Origin: Planococcus sp. APC 4015 | GTDB lineage: Bacteria; Actinomycetota; Actinomycetes; Actinomycetales; Microbacteriaceae | DNA length: 64,000 nucleotides | NCBI GenBank assembly: GCA_030407505.1 | Contig: JASDDH010000004.1 | Span: 62,001-126,000 of the forward strand | Reading direction: 5' to 3' | Shown here: positions 8,196-17,989 of the stretch, piece after piece | Numbering within the stretch: position 1 is the stretch's first letter | How the letters are laid out: every line of letters starts with the position of its first letter | Made by a program: the position numbers and the translations under genes | Notes under the pieces: generated by a model | What the model was told of the DNA's origin: nothing | Database searches by the model: none | Seen by the model: the letters and a program-made list of their open reading frames with translations, nothing else

Positions 8196-9235
8196 TCGTC
8201 TTCCTCGAGGGGAGGCAGCGGCTCCTGCGTCACCCACCCAACTCGACCGGTTGCCCCGTAGCAGACCGTTTTTCCTTCGGTGACGTTCACTCGCGCTCCG
8301 CGCCGACCGAGCGCGTTAGTCACCTTCGGCGAGGGGTGCTTCTCCGACAGCTCTGCACTGCTGATGATTGCAGAGGTGTCTCCGAACGGCTGGCCCTTGG
8401 CCCCGAGGATACGGTCGAGAATATCGGGCCCCACGTTGCGGTGGCTTCCGTGGTGTGGTGCCTGGAAGATGTTCAGCGGGTAGTCGGAGAAATCACCGAC
8501 CACCCGCTCATACTCCGTCGCCGCGTGCTCGAGCGACGGGATGCCGGCGTCGCCGGTAAAGAGCATCCGCTTACCGTCGGCCTGCACCAGCGTGATCACC
8601 GAGGCCTTATTGCGCGCGCTTGTCTCGTCAGCGTTCGAGAGCGTCTCGATGGGGAAGGACGCAAGAGTCCGTTCGAGAACCCTCTTCGCCATTGCCACGA
8701 CGCGTGTCCCGAAGGAACCGAAACTGGCACTCAGTTCTGCGACGCTTGTGCCCGCCGCGAGTTCGCTGGAGAGCTGCTCCTCGTAAAACTCTACGGTCGG
8801 TCCCACGACCCTCAGGGCTCCGCCGAACCGGACTTCACCCGTAAATGGCTCGGTGACCGGAATGCCCTTCTCGACCGCCAGGTCGTACAGCTCCACAATC
8901 TTCTCGTAGTTCGTCATGTCACTCGCGTATGCGTTGTGCTTCCACGGGAGGTGCATCATGAGCTCGCCGACTTCGCAAAGTTCCAGCACCTTGATGAGCC
9001 CGTTCAGGTGGTCGCCGTCGGGGTGCGTCGAGATCACGAGGTCCACGCGGCGCGAGCCGTAGTACTCCGCGACGTGCTCCGAGAGGCTCTCACCCACCGC
9101 GCCGAAGCCACCATCGATGATCACCACCGCGGGGTCCACCGAACCGGTCACGCTGAACCGCATGCTGATCGCGTCGCCGCTCTTGGTCGATCCGCCTTCA
9201 ACTGCCTCTACGGGCAGGAAATCTACTTCGTACAT
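8192..9235 (-). CDS. ComEC-like metallo-beta-lactamase-fold hydrolase
   Basis: A 347-residue soluble MBL-fold protein. Metal ligands are visible: the THPDGDH motif (HxDxDH-like) after DLVIS, the LFTGDAG aspartate, and APHHGS near residues 265-270, with a downstream KHPSPKV. The order and the APHHGS element match the C-terminal hydrolase domain of the DNA uptake protein ComEC and stand-alone relatives, which include phosphodiesterases/nucleases. No signal peptide or membrane segment is present. It is translationally coupled to a four-helix membrane protein downstream and is divergent from the ATPase/RloB operon across a 331-base structured gap. Its substrate is unknown; nucleic acid or a nucleotide is the likely guess, and the island context suggests defence. 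Confidence 0.8.
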   Translation of the reverse strand: MYEVDFLPVEAVEGGSTKSGDAISMRFSVTGSVDPAVVIIDGGFGAVGESLSEHVAEYYGSRRVDLVISTHPDGDHLNGLIKVLELCEVGELMMHLPWKHNAYASDMTNYEKIVELYDLAVEKGIPVTEPFTGEVRFGGALRVVGPTVEFYEEQLSSELAAGTSVAELSASFGSFGTRVVAMAKRVLERTLASFPIETLSNADETSARNKASVITLVQADGKRMLFTGDAGIPSLEHAATEYERVVGDFSDYPLNIFQAPHHGSHRNVGPDILDRILGAKGQPFGDTSAIISSAELSEKHPSPKVTNALGRRGARVNVTEGKTVCYGATGRVGWVTQEPLPPLEEDE

Positions 9236-9260
9236 CTTCTTCTCTCTAGTGAGTCAATCT

Positions 9261-9439
9261 GATTGTGCGTCGCGGCATCGACCCCAAGGAAAGTTGGGTG
9301 CGGGGCGCACGATCCCCGTCTAGAGTTGAAGAGTCCACCAAGACACCAACCCCGATCTGCCGAGGCGCTAGACCCGCCAACCGGTAGGTCGGGGTTCTCT
9401 CGTTCTCAGCCACTCACCCGCTTGTGGTGGGTTTGAGTG
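9261..9439 (+). ncRNA. Structured RNA candidate: three consecutive hairpins upstream of the ATPase/RloB operon
   Basis: Hairpin A: 9261-9271 pairs with 9304-9314 (11 pairs, two G-U) and encloses an inner stem ending in a GGAAAG loop. Hairpin B: 9348-9361 pairs with 9383-9396 (14 consecutive pairs, two G-U) and encloses an inner GGCG/CGCC stem (9364-9367, 9375-9378). Hairpin C: CACTC (9411-9415) with GAGTG (9435-9439) outside ACCCGC (9416-9421) with GGTGGGT (9426-9432, G-U included). All wobble pairs are valid only in plus-strand RNA. No reading frame explains the conservation of pairing. It could be a long leader of the operon, which starts at 9567, or a separate small RNA. No known family is recognised. 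Confidence 0.5.
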
Positions 9440-9566
9440 TCGCTTCTGCAAGTATAGCGCAAAAAATGCCCTCAAACTTGCCTATCGGCCGATTAGAGAT
9501 GCCTGGTCGTGATTTTTCTGCAAAGATGGACACCAGGGCGCCCCGGGAGCCGCCAAAGGAGCCACA

Positions 9567-10853
9567 ATGTTGATCGAGTTCGCTGTCACGAACTTCCGTT
9601 CCATCCGCGACCGCCAGAGCTTCAACTTGTATCGCTCGGCTCGCATGCAACGCGAACGAGCAGAAGAGGGCTGGCCTCGCCCAGATCTGCTCCCAGTAGC
9701 GGCCATCTACGGTGGCAACGCCGCGGGGAAGACCTCTTTCATCGATGCGATTGGCCTGCTAATCTCGGCGGTCGACAACAGTTACGCAAGCTGGAAGCCA
9801 AAGGGAGGAACCGAGGGGCGCGAACCGTTCCTCTTGGACCGAGCCCACGCCGACGAGCCCACCGAGATCGACGTGGAGTTCGTTGCCGGAGATGGGATCG
9901 AGTATCGCTACGGGTTCGCTCTTGACGACGAACGAGTAGTGAGCGAGTACCTCCATGTCTTTCGTACCCGACGGCGAAGCGTGCTCTTCGAGCGCAGTTT
10001 CGACGACTACAAGTTCGGAGACTCGTTCAGAGGGCCGGCATCGCTCCTTCGTGAGACGACACGATCGAACGCCCTCTTCATCTCTGCAGCTGCCGCTGCC
10101 GGCCTCGAAGCAACCGAGGCTGCACACGCGTGGATCAGCGAGACACTGGCAATCTACGCGGCTACGGATTACAGGGCGGAGCACCAGCACCTGAAGCAAA
10201 CGATTGGCGAAGATAGTAGCTTCCGAGAACGCATGACAGCTCTGATGAGCGCCGCGGACTTGGGCGTTGTCGGGATCGATGTCACGAGAACTGAACTCCC
10301 ATCAGAAGAACGCGCGCGTCTTCGAAGGGTCGTCGAATCGCGCGGCGACCTCGACTACGACGACGTCCTTCGCTCCATCGAGACGGAACTCGTACTGCGC
10401 CATCACGGCGACGACGTCGAGGTCGATCTTCCATTCGACGCCGAATCGGACGGTACGCAAGCGTTGCTGTCATTCGGTTCGCTTGCATTCAGGGCGCTCG
10501 AGCATGGAACAGTCTGCGTTGTCGACGAGATCGACACAAGCTTGCACCCGCTACTCGTACGAGAGCTCGTTTCTGTGTTCGCCGACGCCCGCATCAACGT
10601 GAATCAAGCTCAACTCATCTTCACGACACATGACGTTTCGCTACTCGGTCCCGGCACTCCTATCGAGCGCGAAGCTGTGTGGGTAGCCGAGAAGTCGACC
10701 GATGGGGCTACATCTTTGCTCTCGTTGACTGAGTTCGGCACGCCGCGAAAGGAAGAGAACCTCGAACGAGGGTACCTAACTGGGAGGTACGGCGGATTGC
10801 CCAGGTTGTCTATCGTCAACACCATCCTCGCCCTCGCTGCCACTCGGGACTAA
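9567..10853 (+). CDS. AAA family ATPase, RloA-like (AAA_15/OLD type)
   Basis: A 428-residue ABC/SMC-type ATPase. Walker A is GGNAAGKTS at residues 49-57, near the N-terminus as in RloA/OLD proteins; Walker B is VCVVDEID (316-323) followed by TSLHP; the switch histidine is in FTTHD. The region between contains the long lid/coiled region. AAGGAG 5 bases before the ATG sets the start. Its stop TAA overlaps the start of the RloB-family gene by one base, so the two form one operon. Pairs of this kind (RloAB, and the related PARIS AriA/AriB) work as abortive defence modules in which the ATPase senses or sequesters and the TOPRIM partner attacks nucleic acid; this role is inferred here. Confidence 0.85.
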   Translation: MLIEFAVTNFRSIRDRQSFNLYRSARMQRERAEEGWPRPDLLPVAAIYGGNAAGKTSFIDAIGLLISAVDNSYASWKPKGGTEGREPFLLDRAHADEPTEIDVEFVAGDGIEYRYGFALDDERVVSEYLHVFRTRRRSVLFERSFDDYKFGDSFRGPASLLRETTRSNALFISAAAAAGLEATEAAHAWISETLAIYAATDYRAEHQHLKQTIGEDSSFRERMTALMSAADLGVVGIDVTRTELPSEERARLRRVVESRGDLDYDDVLRSIETELVLRHHGDDVEVDLPFDAESDGTQALLSFGSLAFRALEHGTVCVVDEIDTSLHPLLVRELVSVFADARINVNQAQLIFTTHDVSLLGPGTPIEREAVWVAEKSTDGATSLLSLTEFGTPRKEENLERGYLTGRYGGLPRLSIVNTILALAATRD

Positions 10854-11527
10854 TGGGCGCACAGGCACCGAGAGCGCGCCGATCGCGCCCTCGACCCACC
10901 AGGGAGAGACATCGGCGCATTCTCGTCGTGTGCGGCGGGAAGGTCACGGAACCTACCTACCTGGGGCACCTCAACGTCCAGCTCCGAACGTCAGGCGTGC
11001 GTGTTGAAGTCGCGCGTTCCGGGAAAGACCCTGAAACCCTTGTCCGCGAGGCGATAGAACATCGAGCGAGAGAAGTGCGGGAGGCTCGAGCGGCGGACGA
11101 TCCCGGCAACGTGTACGACGAGGTATGGGTGATGTTTGATGTGGATGACTTCGCAGAAGGTGTACCGCGAGCGCTAGAAGCTGCGCAGCGAAACCACATC
11201 CGGTGCGCGGTCTCCAACCCGTGCTTCGAGATCTGGCTCGTCTGGCACATCGCCGACGCCAACGCTTACGCAACTACCCGCCACGCGCAGCAACAGGCTC
11301 GAGACTGCGGTGCCACACAGAGTGGAAAAGCGAAGTCAATCGATCTGAGCTCCATATCGGGCAGATTCGCCGACGCACGCACGCGGGCGGTGCGCGCGGA
11401 GAAGAATCACGGCGAGCTAGGACGAGTCTTCCCGCACGACAACCCCCGCTCGGACGTGTACAAGCTGGTCGATTCGATCCTCGATGGGGTCGCCCGCGCC
11501 CGCCCCGGCGCGCAGCCGCTCCTCTGA
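10853..11527 (+). CDS. rloB: RloB-family (TOPRIM-like) protein
   Basis: A 224-residue protein matching the RloB family: a basic N-terminus (RARRSRPRPTRERHR), then ILVVCGGKVTEPTYL with the conserved Glu after the first strand, VMFDVDDF (the acidic DxD of a TOPRIM-like site) and the family-typical SNPCFEIWLVWH. RloB proteins accompany RloA ATPases in restriction/abortive-infection loci and are thought to be the nuclease effector. The start codon overlaps the ATPase stop (TAATG), indicating translational coupling. It is the last gene of the accessory island before purL. Confidence 0.85.
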   Translation: MGAQAPRARRSRPRPTRERHRRILVVCGGKVTEPTYLGHLNVQLRTSGVRVEVARSGKDPETLVREAIEHRAREVREARAADDPGNVYDEVWVMFDVDDFAEGVPRALEAAQRNHIRCAVSNPCFEIWLVWHIADANAYATTRHAQQQARDCGATQSGKAKSIDLSSISGRFADARTRAVRAEKNHGELGRVFPHDNPRSDVYKLVDSILDGVARARPGAQPLL

Positions 11528-11797
11528 CTGACCGGCCAACGTTGGAACCCGTTGCTCGCGCGGTTGCGATCTCGTGCGGGCCACCAGGTAGCTCTTCGTT
11601 CGCGCCATCGCTACAGCGAACGTTTCTGATGCAACCTCGACGGCGCCGAGTCGAGTCGTAATCTTCGGTCGCAGAGAAAGTGTCACGGCAAAGACGCCCA
11701 TGCCGCGCCCCAGAGCGCCGATTCAGCGTGACACCCAGTGTCATCTCACCGCGTTCCCGACATGTCGCTCGGCACAGTGCCTCGGGCGTCCCACAAC
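11528..11797. other. Junction between the defence island and the purL region
   Basis: No gene is seen. The stretch contains the palindrome CCAACGTTGG (11536-11545), and GTGTCA-type sites at 11680-11686 and 11729-11743, the latter a perfect TGACAC-CCA-GTGTCA inverted repeat about 55 bases before the purL -10 box. The change in base composition happens about here, so an island boundary or scar may lie in it, but I found no copy of the tRNA-Arg end. Confidence 0.4.
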
Positions 11798-11803
11798 TAG
11801 ACT
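11798..11803 (+). promoter_or_regulatory. Probable purL -10 box
   Basis: TAGACT matches the TANNNT box seen before many genes in this window. It would start a transcript ~34 bases ahead of the purL GTG, leaving room for the GGAG site at 11831-11834. Confidence 0.45.
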
Positions 11804-11843
11804 CGACACGTCCGGCATCCCCGATTCTCTGGAGCTGAGCCGC

Positions 11844-14177
<2,334 letters not shown>

Positions 14178-14186
14178 GCTGACACC

Positions 14187-14321
14187 ATGAGCGACGACAG
14201 CGAGTACGAGGGCTTCAGCGACCTGCGTCAGAAGCGCGTGAAGATCGTCGCGTGGGTCGTGATCGTCTCGCTCATCCTCGTCGGCGGCGGCGCCACGGTC
14301 TTCGCCCTGCTCTTCGGCTGA
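14187..14321 (+). CDS. Small single-pass membrane protein (44 aa)
   Basis: A 44-codon frame starting MSDDSEYEGFSDLRQKRVK: an acidic N-terminus, a basic stop-transfer patch, then one hydrophobic helix (VAWVVIVSLILVGGGATVFA) ending LLFG. TAGGCT lies 6 bases before the ATG, the leaderless-promoter arrangement used by many genes here. It follows purL by 9 bases. The function is unknown; similar tiny membrane proteins next to purL occur in related genomes to my recollection, but I cannot name a family. Confidence 0.7.
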   Translation: MSDDSEYEGFSDLRQKRVKIVAWVVIVSLILVGGGATVFALLFG

Positions 14322-14353
14322 CCCCGCCCCGCCGGCGGCGCTCCACCACCGGT

Positions 14354-14387
14354 CATTGAGTAGGCGCGCCAGCGCCGTATCGAAATG
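14354..14387 (+). repeat. Dispersed short repeat, copy 1 (GAGTAGG...CGTATCGAA)
   Basis: This 34-base intergenic sequence has a GGCGC/GCGCC core palindrome between GAGTA and GTATCGAA. A second copy in inverted orientation lies at 60637-60669. It is REP-like, probably non-coding. Confidence 0.55.
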
Positions 14388-14435
14388 CGGCCGACTCCCG
14401 GCCAACGGACGGGCGCCCGCGGCTAGCATCGAAGG

Positions 14436-15245
14436 GTGGAGCCGCTCCTCGCGTTCATCGTGGACTTCTGGTGGATCGCTCCGGCCTCGATCGGCGCCGG
14501 AGGGATGGGCTACGCCGTGGCGACGAAGAATTCCCGCAAGGCACGCAGGCTCGAACTCGATGCCGCCCGTCACGAAGAGGCCGTCGCGTACCGGTCGCTC
14601 ATGGCCGCCCGCGCCGACGTCCGCTTGGCGCAGGCGAACGTGCAGCAGACCCAGGCGAGGTTCGGGCGCTTCACCGTCGCCCCCGAGGTCGTGGAGGCCA
14701 AGCGCCTGGTGCAGCGCGCGAAGCAGGGTCACCGCAGCGCGACGCTCGCCCTCAAGGCATCGCGCACGAGGGTCAAGGCCGTTCAGGCGCACATGCACGC
14801 CACGGGTCGCGACGCCCCGCTGCCGCTCGAGCGCGTGATGCACCAGCACGACGAGATCACCGCTCAGTGGCTGTCGTACGAGACCGACGCGCTGAAGGCG
14901 CTCGCCTACCCGCAGATGACCGACGCGCGGCATCCGGTCACGTTCGCTTTCCTGCAGGCGCACAGCGCCGCACATGCGCTGCGACCCGCGTCGCCGAAAG
15001 CCGTCGTGCGGCCCGAGGTCTTCGTCGCCTACCGCACGGCGGTGGCCGCCGCCGGAACGGCCTTCGTGAAGGCGGAGGAGGCAGCGCGCCGCGCCGGGTC
15101 GGCTGCCCCGCTCGGCCGCATGGCGCAGGAGCGCACACCGCCGCAGGCCGGCTCTCTTCCCGCGACGCCGCCCCCGCCCGCCGTCGGCGCGCCGGTGTGG
15201 CCGGTGCCCAGCCGCGGCTCCCGCCCGGCGGGCGCGCAGCCCTAG
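14436..15245 (+). CDS. Membrane-anchored helical protein, tandem paralogue 1
   Basis: A 269-residue protein of no named family. GTG 14436 is the start, with TAGCAT 6 bases before it. Residues ~5-30 (LAFIVDFWWIAPASIGAGGM) form a single hydrophobic segment, followed by a long charged helical region rich in Ala/Arg (residues ~35-150) and a C-terminal Pro-rich tail. The central block HDEITAQWLSYETDALK...YPQMTD...LRPASPKA is clearly related to a block in the next gene, so the two arose by tandem duplication. The role is unknown; a scaffold at the membrane is a guess. Confidence 0.7.
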   Translation: MEPLLAFIVDFWWIAPASIGAGGMGYAVATKNSRKARRLELDAARHEEAVAYRSLMAARADVRLAQANVQQTQARFGRFTVAPEVVEAKRLVQRAKQGHRSATLALKASRTRVKAVQAHMHATGRDAPLPLERVMHQHDEITAQWLSYETDALKALAYPQMTDARHPVTFAFLQAHSAAHALRPASPKAVVRPEVFVAYRTAVAAAGTAFVKAEEAARRAGSAAPLGRMAQERTPPQAGSLPATPPPPAVGAPVWPVPSRGSRPAGAQP

Positions 15246-15255
15246 GCTGACTCTC

Positions 15256-15984
15256 GTGGAGACCTTCGCCGAGCTGTGGCAGAACTACTGGTGGCTGGTC
15301 TTCCCCCTGGGCGCCGGCACGATCGCGCTCGTCGGCAAGGTGAGCAGCGCATCGGAGCGGGCGTCCAAACGACGCCACCAGCAGCGCCTCGAGATCATGC
15401 GGGCCAAGAGCGAGCTCAAGGCGGTGTCGACGGGCGCGACGCAGAATGCGTCCACAGCATCCGCCGAGTCTCAGGCGACTCAGCTCGCGCGCCTGTTCGC
15501 CGCGCATGACGCCGTGACGGCTCGCTGGCTCGACTACGAGCTCGACGTGGCGAAGCTCATCGCGTTCCCCGCGATGAGCGATGGTCGCCAGCCGCTCACG
15601 GCAGCCTTCCTGCGGGCGCAGCGCATCGCCGACGGACTGCGTCCGCCTTCGCCGAAGGCCCGCATCACCCCTGATGAGCTCACCGAGTACCGCAACGCCG
15701 TCGCGGACTACGAGGTGGCGTTCGACGTCGCCGAGCGCGACGCCCGCCGGGTGAAGGACAGCGCGTTCACCGACGCCGAGCGCAAGCGTCTCGACAAGGC
15801 CAAGCAGCTGCTGACGATCGCGATCGACCAGGCGGCGACCCCGGCGGAGCGCCAGGTCGCCTACCGGCGGGTGCGCGAAGAGCTCGACGGACTCATCTCG
15901 CTGTCCGACGACGCCGTCGAGGTGCTCGAGTCGAAGGTCGCGCTCGAGCTCCCGGCACCCGGCATCCACCCGCCCGCGCCGTGA
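15256..15984 (+). CDS. Membrane-anchored helical protein, tandem paralogue 2
   Basis: A 242-residue protein starting at GTG (METFAELWQNYWW), with TAGGCT 7 bases upstream, 10 bases after its paralogue. It has a short N-terminal hydrophobic segment (WLVFPLGAGTIALVG), a coiled-coil-prone middle, and the shared core HDAVTARWLDYELDVAKLIA...FPAMSD...LRPPSPKA matching the preceding gene, then an extra C-terminal helical region absent there. No enzyme motif is visible. It ends just before a terminator shared with the convergent osmoprotectant importer. Confidence 0.7.
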   Translation: METFAELWQNYWWLVFPLGAGTIALVGKVSSASERASKRRHQQRLEIMRAKSELKAVSTGATQNASTASAESQATQLARLFAAHDAVTARWLDYELDVAKLIAFPAMSDGRQPLTAAFLRAQRIADGLRPPSPKARITPDELTEYRNAVADYEVAFDVAERDARRVKDSAFTDAERKRLDKAKQLLTIAIDQAATPAERQVAYRRVREELDGLISLSDDAVEVLESKVALELPAPGIHPPAP

Positions 15985-15991
15985 ACGGGAA

Positions 15992-16019
15992 GCGGGCCCC
16001 GGCCGAAGCCGGGACCCGC
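15992..16019. terminator. Bidirectional terminator between the paralogue pair and the osmoprotectant operon
   Basis: GCGGGCCCCGGC and GCCGGGACCCGC form a 12-base stem with one mismatch around a CGAA loop, lying between two convergent stop codons (15984 and 16037). Confidence 0.7.
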
Positions 16020-16036
16020 CGTCAACACCGCAGAAG

Positions 16037-16951
16037 TTACTCGGTGACGATCGTGTCGAACGCATCGGGGTTCGCCTCGAGCCATGCCGTGACGGCCTCG
16101 GCCTCGCGGCCCTCTCCGTACTCGTTCACGACCATGTCTTCGAGCGAGCCGTACTCGGCGTCGTCGAGCTGGATGCCGGCGATGAGCTCGGCGGCCTCGG
16201 CGCAGCGGTCCGAGAAGCCGTCGGTCGCGAGGAAGTGCAGTGCCTCGGGCTCGCCCATGGCACCCAGCGGATCCTCGAGGTCCTTGAGGTCTAACGCCTC
16301 GTTGGCCCAGAACGGACGCCACGAGGTCACGACGATGTCCTCCTCAGCGGCGATCGCGTTGTCGAGCTCGGCGAGCATCGCCGCGGTCGACGACGTGACG
16401 AGCTGGTACTCGCCGTCGATGCCGTACTCGGGCATCATCGAGTCCTGCGTCTGGGCGGTGAGTCCCGCACCGGGCTCGATGCCGACGATCCGGCCGTCGA
16501 AGCGGTCGGCGTTGCCGACGAGGTCTTCGATCGAGTCGATGTCGACGTAGCTGGGCACGGCGATGGTGAGCTTGGCGTTGTCGTAGTACGCACCGAGGTC
16601 TTCGATCCGGTCGCCGAACTCGTCCATGTACTGCGCGTGGGTGAGCTCGGGCCACGCCGACGGGTAGATGTCGACGTCACCCTGTGCGAGGCCGGTGTAG
16701 AGCGGACCTGCTTCGGTGAGCGTCTCCATCTCGACGGTGAAGCCGAGCTTCTCGAGCTGGTTCTCGAGCAGGTACGCAGTGCTGAGACCGTCGGTCCATG
16801 AGGGCAGGAACCCGAGCGTGATGGTGTCGCAGGTCTCCGCCGAGCCCGACGCGTCGCCCGAGCCGGTGTCGTCTGCTCCGCTGCAGCCCGCGAGGGTGAG
16901 CGTGGCCGCCGCGCCGAGCGCGAGAGTGGCGGTGAGGTGTCGCTTGTTCAT
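16037..16951 (-). CDS. Osmoprotectant (glycine betaine/proline) ABC substrate-binding lipoprotein
   Basis: A 304-residue OpuAC/ProX-type binding protein. The start MNKRHLTATLAL was chosen over the longer ORF because it opens a typical lipoprotein signal with LAGC (Cys 23). The mature part contains TITLGFLPSWTDGLSTAYLL and DIYPSAWPELTHAQYMD, family hallmarks with Trp residues that box quaternary ammonium ligands. It is the last gene of a minus-strand operon ATPase-permease-binding protein, about 70 bases after the permease. Choline, ectoine or carnitine are alternative substrates. Confidence 0.85.
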   Translation of the reverse strand: MNKRHLTATLALGAAATLTLAGCSGADDTGSGDASGSAETCDTITLGFLPSWTDGLSTAYLLENQLEKLGFTVEMETLTEAGPLYTGLAQGDVDIYPSAWPELTHAQYMDEFGDRIEDLGAYYDNAKLTIAVPSYVDIDSIEDLVGNADRFDGRIVGIEPGAGLTAQTQDSMMPEYGIDGEYQLVTSSTAAMLAELDNAIAAEEDIVVTSWRPFWANEALDLKDLEDPLGAMGEPEALHFLATDGFSDRCAEAAELIAGIQLDDAEYGSLEDMVVNEYGEGREAEAVTAWLEANPDAFDTIVTE

Positions 16952-17020
16952 GTGTATCCGTCCTTCATGTATGTCGTCGTTCGTTTCGTATCTCGTGGTG
17001 GCGGGCACGGGTGCCCGCAG

Positions 17021-17989
17021 TCAGCCGAGCAGTGCCGGCGCGCGACGCGAGGAGACGGATTCTTCCCGCGCCTGGTCTGTGATCTCGGTGGTGTCGGTCG
17101 GCGTTGCGCCGCGCTCTCGGGTACGACGTCGCGCCATGATGCCCAGCAGCGATGAGCGGTAGTCGGCGGGGTCGCCCAGCGCAGCAGTCACACGGTCGAG
17201 GTACACCGCGATGACCACGACGGCGAGTCCCGCCTCGACGCCGATGGCGAGCCGCGCGGTCGAGACCGACTGCACGACGAGCTTGCCGAGGCCATCGGCG
17301 CCGACGATGCCGGCGAGCACCGCCATCGACAGCGCGAGCATGATGACCTGGTTGACGCCGGCCATGATCGTGGGCAGGGCGAGAGGCAGCTGGATGCCGC
17401 GCAGGACCTGCCCGGGGGTGGCCCCGAACGCCTGTCCCGCCTCGACCGTCTCGGAGTCCACGCCGCGGATGCCGAGCTCGGTCAGGCGCACGCCCGGAGG
17501 CAGCGCGAAGATGACCGTGGCCACGACGCCGGGCACCACGCCGATGCTGAAGAACGTGATCGCCGGGATCAGGTAGACGAAGCCGGGCATCGTCTGCATG
17601 AAGTCCAGCAGCGGTTTGAGGATCGCCCGCACGGTGTCGTTGCGCGCCGACCAGATGCCGACCGGGATCGCGACGAGCAGGGCGACCAGCGTCGCCACGA
17701 TCACGAGCGAGAGGGTCTGGAGCGTCGGCACCCAGAGGTCCATCGCCACGACGAAGGTGAACGCCACCGCTGTGCCCGCAGCCATCTGCCACGAGCGAAG
17801 CAGCCATCCGATGAGCGCGAAGATCGCGATCAGCAGGGGGACGGGCGTGGCGACCAGGATGTCGGTGAGTCCCTCGACGAGGAAGCGCACGACGACGGTG
17901 ATCATGTCGAACAGCGCGCCGAGGTTGTCGCGCAGCCAGTCGACGCCCGCCTCGACCCACTCGCCGATCGGAATGCGGAATCCCTCCAT
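17021..17989 (-). CDS. Osmoprotectant ABC transporter permease (ProW/OpuAB type)
   Basis: A 322-residue inner-membrane permease with about six to seven helices. The N-terminus (MEGFRIPIGEWVEAGVDWL) resembles ProW/OpuAB, and the cytoplasmic EAA loop is seen as VEAGQAFGATPGQVLRGIQLP. The ATG overlaps the ATPase stop codon (TGATG), showing one operon. It provides the translocation path for the compatible solute bound by the lipoprotein downstream. The C-terminal tail after residue ~280 is charged and not conserved. Confidence 0.88.
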   Translation of the reverse strand: MEGFRIPIGEWVEAGVDWLRDNLGALFDMITVVVRFLVEGLTDILVATPVPLLIAIFALIGWLLRSWQMAAGTAVAFTFVVAMDLWVPTLQTLSLVIVATLVALLVAIPVGIWSARNDTVRAILKPLLDFMQTMPGFVYLIPAITFFSIGVVPGVVATVIFALPPGVRLTELGIRGVDSETVEAGQAFGATPGQVLRGIQLPLALPTIMAGVNQVIMLALSMAVLAGIVGADGLGKLVVQSVSTARLAIGVEAGLAVVVIAVYLDRVTAALGDPADYRSSLLGIMARRRTRERGATPTDTTEITDQAREESVSSRRAPALLG

